DNA from: Neobacillus paridis
GTDB lineage: Bacteria; Bacillota; Bacilli; Bacillales; Cytobacillaceae
Reading direction: 5' to 3'
DNA length: 64,000 nucleotides
Assembly: GCF_016765675.1 (NCBI RefSeq)
Contig: NZ_JAESWB010000362.1
Location: forward strand, 62,001-126,000
Shown here: in pieces, positions 60,148 to 64,000 of the stretch
Layout: each line of letters opens with the position of its first letter
Numbering within the stretch: position 1 is the first letter of the stretch
The notes under the pieces: model-generated
Seen by the model: the letters and a program-made list of their open reading frames with translations, nothing else
Told to the model about the DNA's origin: nothing
The model's database searches: none
Made by a program: the position numbers and the translations under genes

Positions 60148-60221
60148 AAATGAAAACTTGCCAACTGGCAAGTCCTTAAGGACGGTTCATGAGGCGGAGT
60201 TGAATTAGGCAACATAGGAAA
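60148..60221. repeat. Dispersed structured repeat, copy 2
   Basis: Better preserved copy of 6115-6188: hairpin CTTGCC-AACT-GGCAAG, palindrome GTCCTTAAGGAC, then GGTTCATGAGGCGGAG. It lies between the RpiR gene and the deacylase operon. A GGTGCCTGACACC inverted motif follows at about 60331. Confidence 0.75.
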
Positions 60222-60364
60222 ATGCCCACGAGCTCAAATTTACGGAATATCTGAAAGGTAATCCTGTCACAACAGTGGGCCGCGTTTTAGAAGCAAATTG
60301 TCGACCCTGCGCGGACAAATGTCCACGAGCGGTGCCTGACACCATATTCCAAAAGGAGGAAACT

Positions 60365-61537
60365 ATGAAGACGCTGTTAGCGGAATTGAAGCCGAGGCTT
60401 TGTGAGATATTTGATCATTTACATCAGCATCCGGAGGTAAGTTGGCAGGAGACTGAGACGACGGCTTATCTTTCCAAGCTGCTCGAGGCGGAGGGATTTC
60501 AGGTACGAACCTTTTGCGATTGTACCGGGCTTGTCGTGGAATATGGCGACGGGCCTTACACCGTTGGACTTCGGAGCGATATCGACTCTCTCTGGCAAGA
60601 GGTCGGCGGAACGTTTCAAGCTAATCACTCCTGCGGTCATGATGCTCATATGACAATGACCCTGGGCGTTCTTTTGCTTTTGAAAAAACTAAACTATCAA
60701 CCTAGCGGCAAACTGAAATTTATCTTCCAGCCAGCCGAAGAAAAAGGAACCGGAGCCCTTAAAATGGTAGAAAAAGGCGTCATTGATGACCTCGACTTTT
60801 TATATGGCGTCCATCTGCGCCCCATTCAAGAGCTCCAAGCCGGAGAGGCGGCTCCTGCGATTCTGCATGGTGCGGCAAAATTTATCGCCGGTGAAATTAT
60901 CGGTGAGGATGCCCACGGGGCTCGGCCACATTTAGGAAAAAATGCGATCGAAATTGGCGCCTCGCTTGTTCAGGAGCTAAGCAAAATTCATCTCGACCCG
61001 ATGATTCCTTATTCGGTGAAAATGACCAAGTTCCATGCGGGCGGAGAAAGCAGCAACCTGATCCCCGGACATGCCTCGTTCCATCTTGACCTTAGGGCCC
61101 AGACGAACGATGCGATGGAATTTATCACAAAAAAAGTGATAACTATCACAAAAGCACTTGCTGAAATGTACGAGGTGGAAATTCCCTTGGAGACGAAAGC
61201 AGAAGTGGTCGGAGCGACCGTTCATCCTAAGGCACGAGAACTGATGGCTAAAGCGATAACCGATACACTTGGGGCAGAGCATCTCGTGGAACCCGCACCA
61301 ACCAGCGGCGGTGAGGATTTTCACTTTTACACGTTGAAACGACCACAGCTAAAAGCGACGATGTTAGGCCTTGGCTGTGATCTCAAGCCGGGATTACACC
61401 ATCCCGATATGACTTTCAACCGCGACGCCATCTTTGATGGAATTGAAATTTTAACGAAAACCATCCTAAATACCTTTGAGTTTCTTGAGGGAGGAACGCA
61501 GCATGACGGAAGCAATCGGAAGGCCAATCCAAGCTGA
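60365..61537 (+). CDS. M20 family amidohydrolase, probable N-succinyl/N-acyl-L-amino acid deacylase
   Basis: 390 residues. The dimetal site residues lie in NHSCGHDAHMTMT near 88, FQPAEEKGTG near 120, the histidine in LYGVHLRP near 150 and the C-terminal TSGGEDFHFY near 325. A dimerisation lid domain sits between. I start at ATG 60365, five bases after AAGGAGG; the upstream frame is non-coding. With the GNAT and racemase genes that overlap downstream it matches the Geobacillus kaustophilus pathway that converts D- to L-amino acids by N-succinylation, racemisation and desuccinylation. Confidence 0.86.
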   Translation: MKTLLAELKPRLCEIFDHLHQHPEVSWQETETTAYLSKLLEAEGFQVRTFCDCTGLVVEYGDGPYTVGLRSDIDSLWQEVGGTFQANHSCGHDAHMTMTLGVLLLLKKLNYQPSGKLKFIFQPAEEKGTGALKMVEKGVIDDLDFLYGVHLRPIQELQAGEAAPAILHGAAKFIAGEIIGEDAHGARPHLGKNAIEIGASLVQELSKIHLDPMIPYSVKMTKFHAGGESSNLIPGHASFHLDLRAQTNDAMEFITKKVITITKALAEMYEVEIPLETKAEVVGATVHPKARELMAKAITDTLGAEHLVEPAPTSGGEDFHFYTLKRPQLKATMLGLGCDLKPGLHHPDMTFNRDAIFDGIEILTKTILNTFEFLEGGTQHDGSNRKANPS

Positions 61538-62519
61538 CTCTAGGCCTAGACTGACGGAACACCATATGCAAGCTCCAACGGAAGAGCCAACACCACCCAT
61601 ATTTAAACCTGAACGGGAGGAATTCAACATGCCGGAAGCATCAGAGGGCCCAACAGCAGTTGAGCCAAAACTGGAGAAAAATAACCTACAGGAAGCAATC
61701 GAAGTACGACAACTTGTTACGATTAGCGAGCTGGAACGGGTACAACAGCTCGAAAAAGCGATTTGGAACATGAAACCGATCCCGATTCACCACACACTGA
61801 CTGCGGTGAAAAACGGTGGCATTATGATTGGTGCCTTTCATGGAGAAAACATGGTCGGCTTCAGCTACGGGTTTGCCGGTTTTCACAACGGCCAATCCTA
61901 TCTTTGCTCCCATATGCTGGGAATTCTCGAAGACTTTCGCAGCCATGGCATTGGCGCAATGTTAAAAGAAGCGCAAAGACAGGCCGCAATTGAAAAAGGA
62001 TATAAGATGGTCACCTGGACTTATGATCCGCTTGAAAGCGCAAATGCCTTTTTAAATTTGACAAAATTAAAAGCAATTTGCAGCACTTATATTGAAAACT
62101 GTTATGGCGACATGGAAGACCCGCTTAACCGGGGACTCGCCTCCGACCGTTTTCAGGTGGAATGGTGGATTCAAAGCCCACACATCAATGAAAATGATAC
62201 GGATGATTGGACCGCTTACAAACGTATTCCGTACGAGTTGACTGTAGATGGAGAGCCCATACCGCTCGAAGTGGATGCTTCATTTTTTAACGACCAAGAA
62301 GCGGTGCTCGTTCCAATCCCAAGGCATTTTCAGCAGCTCAAAAAAGAGCACTTTGAGCTGGCATTGGATTGGCGCATAAAAACAAGGCATATTTTTCAAG
62401 CGCTGTTTACCCAAGGGTTTGCTGCAATGAAACTCATAAAAATGAATGATGAACCAGTCCATTATTATGTCTTGAAAAGACGCACTACACTTCGATTAGA
62501 AAGTGAGGATACAAAATGA
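61503..62519 (+). CDS. GNAT acyltransferase, probable D-amino acid N-succinyltransferase, with 21-residue N-terminal repeats
   Basis: 338 residues from ATG 61503 (GGGAGGAA upstream), overlapping the deacylase end by 35 bases. The first 60 residues are odd: in-frame ATGs at 61503, 61566 and 61629 are each 63 bases apart and open similar segments ([24 protein letters not shown]; then LQEAIEV). The third ATG has its own strong RBS (GGGAGGAATTCAAC), so two protein forms may exist. The acyltransferase core begins at about [17 protein letters not shown], with the acetyl-CoA loop [19 protein letters not shown] near 145-165 and [18 protein letters not shown]. The pathway role is set by the neighbouring racemase and deacylase genes. 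Confidence 0.84.
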   Translation: MTEAIGRPIQADSRPRLTEHHMQAPTEEPTPPIFKPEREEFNMPEASEGPTAVEPKLEKNNLQEAIEVRQLVTISELERVQQLEKAIWNMKPIPIHHTLTAVKNGGIMIGAFHGENMVGFSYGFAGFHNGQSYLCSHMLGILEDFRSHGIGAMLKEAQRQAAIEKGYKMVTWTYDPLESANAFLNLTKLKAICSTYIENCYGDMEDPLNRGLASDRFQVEWWIQSPHINENDTDDWTAYKRIPYELTVDGEPIPLEVDASFFNDQEAVLVPIPRHFQQLKKEHFELALDWRIKTRHIFQALFTQGFAAMKLIKMNDEPVHYYVLKRRTTLRLESEDTK

Positions 62520-63622
62520 ACATCAAAAATGTCACACTGCGCCACTTAAAAATGAAGCTGAAATTTCCGTTTACCACAAGCTTCGGCACTTTCCTTGATA
62601 AGGAATTTATCCTTGTGGAAGTGAAGGATGAAAACGGCAGGTCCGGCTGGGGCGAATCCGTCGCCTTTATGTCACCGCTTTATAACGAAGAAACATTAAA
62701 GACAAACTGGCACATCCTTGAGGATTTCCTCATTCCACTCGTGCTGGATAAGGAAATCACCCATCCGGATGAGGTTTCCGCTTTATTTGAACCGATTCGT
62801 AAAAACAATATGGCCAAGGCTTCGATTGAAGGCGCCATTTGGGACCTGTACGCCAAGCGCGAGAATCTTCCGCTGGCAACCGCTCTTGGCGGTGAGAAAA
62901 AAGAAATCGAAGTCGGAATCAGCATTGGGATTCAAAAAACAGTCGATGAACTGCTAACAATTATCGACCAATCTGTGACACAAGGGTATCGCCGGATTAA
63001 AGTAAAAATCAAGCCGGGCTGGGATGTTGACGTCATCCGCGAAATTCGCAAATCATTTCCGACGATTCAATTGATGGCCGATGCCAATTCTGCCTATCGC
63101 CTTCATAATATTGATCTGTTAAAACAGCTGGATGAGTTCGATTTAATGATGATTGAGCAGCCGCTCGCCTCCGATGACATCGTTGATCACGCCGTTGTGC
63201 AAAAACAGCTGGCCACACCGATTTGCCTTGATGAAAGCATCCATTCGGTAGAAGACGCGCGGAAGGCTATCAGTCTTGGAAGCTGCAAAATTATTAATAT
63301 TAAAATCGGCCGGGTTGGTGGCTTAACGGAGTCCAAACGAATCCATGACCTCTGCATGGAACGCGGGCTCCCGGTATGGTGCGGCGGCATGTTGGAGGCG
63401 GGTGTCGGAAGAGCCCATAATATTGCTTTAACGACTCTGGCTAACTTCACAATGCCGGGAGATACCGCAGCTTCCTCACGCTATTGGGAAAAGGATATCA
63501 TCGAACCGGAGGTAACCGTCCATGACGGCCTGATCACCGTCCCAACAGCACCGGGAATTGGCTACAGCGTTGATTTAAATACGATTGACCGCTTTACCGT
63601 TCGCGAGCAGACTTTTTCTTAA
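62516..63622 (+). CDS. N-succinylamino acid racemase / o-succinylbenzoate synthase family (enolase superfamily)
   Basis: 368 residues. The KxK acid-base pair lies in [12 protein letters not shown] near 160, metal ligands in [11 protein letters not shown] (Asp, near 188), IEQPLASDD (Glu, near 213) and ICLDESIHS (Asp, near 238), and the second base in [12 protein letters not shown] (Lys, near 262). Members do OSBS, NSAR or both. No menaquinone genes are near, while an M20 deacylase and a GNAT overlap upstream (ATGA overlap of 4 bases), so NSAR is the likely main activity here. Confidence 0.88.
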   Translation: MNIKNVTLRHLKMKLKFPFTTSFGTFLDKEFILVEVKDENGRSGWGESVAFMSPLYNEETLKTNWHILEDFLIPLVLDKEITHPDEVSALFEPIRKNNMAKASIEGAIWDLYAKRENLPLATALGGEKKEIEVGISIGIQKTVDELLTIIDQSVTQGYRRIKVKIKPGWDVDVIREIRKSFPTIQLMADANSAYRLHNIDLLKQLDEFDLMMIEQPLASDDIVDHAVVQKQLATPICLDESIHSVEDARKAISLGSCKIINIKIGRVGGLTESKRIHDLCMERGLPVWCGGMLEAGVGRAHNIALTTLANFTMPGDTAASSRYWEKDIIEPEVTVHDGLITVPTAPGIGYSVDLNTIDRFTVREQTFS

Positions 63623-63642
63623 AAAATCACTGTATATGGCGG

Positions 63643-63748
63643 ATTAGCGCTATTTATTAGCAGTTTTAAACCGTTTATTAGCGATTTTGAACGATATATT
63701 AGCGAATTCAAGCGATATATTAGCGATTCTGAAGCTTTTATTAGCGAT
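63643..63748. repeat. 21-base unit array (ATTAGCGAT)
   Basis: ATTAGC at 63656, 63677, 63698, 63719 and 63740, each exactly 21 apart, plus one at 63643 out of step. Consensus near ATTAGCGATTTTGAACGNTAT. It lies between the racemase gene and the next permease gene of the probable operon; a small hairpin (GAGAGG..CCTCTC) follows at 63765-63782. Confidence 0.85.
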
Positions 63749-63840
63749 TTTCATTTTTTCCGTAAGAGAGGTCTTCCCCTCTCACGTCATAAATTGTCCC
63801 AATATTTAAATAATTCTATGAATAGGTTGGAGGTTTTATC

Positions 63841-64000
63841 ATGAGGAAAAGCTTACAAATTGCCGGGGCTTATGTCGGCATTATCGTCGGGGCCGGTTTT
63901 GCATCCGGTCAGGAAATTTTACAATTTTTCACCAGCTTTGGTTTACTGGGAATCATTGGTGGTGTGATTGCAACCTTTTTCTTTGCCTTCTTAGGCATGC
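63841..64000 (+). CDS. YkvI-like membrane protein, 3' part outside window
   Basis: 53 codons visible. MRKSLQIAGAYVGIIVGAGF followed by ASGQEILQFFTSFG is the start signature of the YkvI family of LeuT-fold permeases, with the first unwound helix GAGFASGQE. TTGGAGG lies seven bases upstream. It could be the amino acid carrier for the racemase pathway; that is inference from position. Confidence 0.75.
   Translation, partial: MRKSLQIAGAYVGIIVGAGFASGQEILQFFTSFGLLGIIGGVIATFFFAFLGM

Overview
The window is chromosomal DNA from a low-GC Gram-positive, spore-former-type Bacillaceae. I infer this from the strong AGGAGG-type ribosome binding sites, the frequent GTG/TTG starts, the T-tailed hairpin terminators, and genes resembling Bacillus YqgV, YvbJ/TcaA, YthP/YthQ, FrlB/FrlD/FrlR, YxjC/YxjF and YkvI. 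There is no phage, intact insertion sequence, CRISPR array, rRNA or tRNA. The content is almost entirely catabolic and transport genes in small operons, each with its own regulator.

Layout. 1-1300: the end of a sigma factor gene, then repeats and two tiny ORFs. 1300-3000: hydroxypyruvate isomerase and tartronate-semialdehyde-reductase-type dehydrogenase. 3300-7160: nitronate monooxygenase, a nitrilase-family amidase, a thiamine-binding protein, a zinc ribbon protein and a PhzF protein. 7400-10700: acyl-CoA dehydrogenase, SDR and phosphotransferase operon with a TetR-type operator. 10880-11715: DUF4405 membrane protein. 12080-14900: 3-hydroxybutyrate dehydrogenase and GntP permease behind a textbook sigma-54 promoter with two upstream inverted repeats. 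15100-20110: four-gene envelope operon (three zinc-ribbon proteins and a GH3 glucosaminidase-like lipid-anchored or membrane-anchored enzyme). 20490-23810: sigma-54 activator and a GGDEF-EAL protein. 23900-30270: Amadori-type sugar-amine catabolism cluster (deglycase, kinase, GntR regulator, amidohydrolase, YfcC carrier) with shared operator-like sites. 30600: Nudix. 31360-40370: dipeptide ABC transporter with a DUF1028 protein and a two-component system. 40600: acetamidase/formamidase, then a proline dehydrogenase remnant. 42040-50870: an arginine-deiminase-like block (carbamate kinase, 2-hydroxyacid dehydrogenase, DDAH-type enzyme, YfcC carrier, ornithine carbamoyltransferase, TSUP permease, PucR regulator) bracketed by 97-base direct repeats. 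51090-54850: MFS exporter and an ABC exporter. 55070-57180: class III hybrid cluster protein with an Fnr box, and PlsY. 57600-60085: nucleoside transporter and RpiR regulator. 60365-64000: the N-succinylamino acid racemase pathway (deacylase, GNAT, racemase) and the start of a YkvI-type permease.

The most unusual structure is not a gene. At least nine gene-free gaps carry short tandem arrays whose sequences differ from gap to gap but whose unit length falls into only two classes: about 21 bases (gaps near 1200, 13000, 30500, 57450, 63700) and about 52 bases (near 600, 11900, 30400, 27500). Both lengths are close to whole numbers of helical turns. Several 52-base units begin and end with complementary ATGAGAAC/GTTCTCAT-type arms. 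A 63-base unit (3 x 21) also appears inside the 5' end of the GNAT gene. I counted all spacings by hand from the sequence; function and mechanism are unknown to me.
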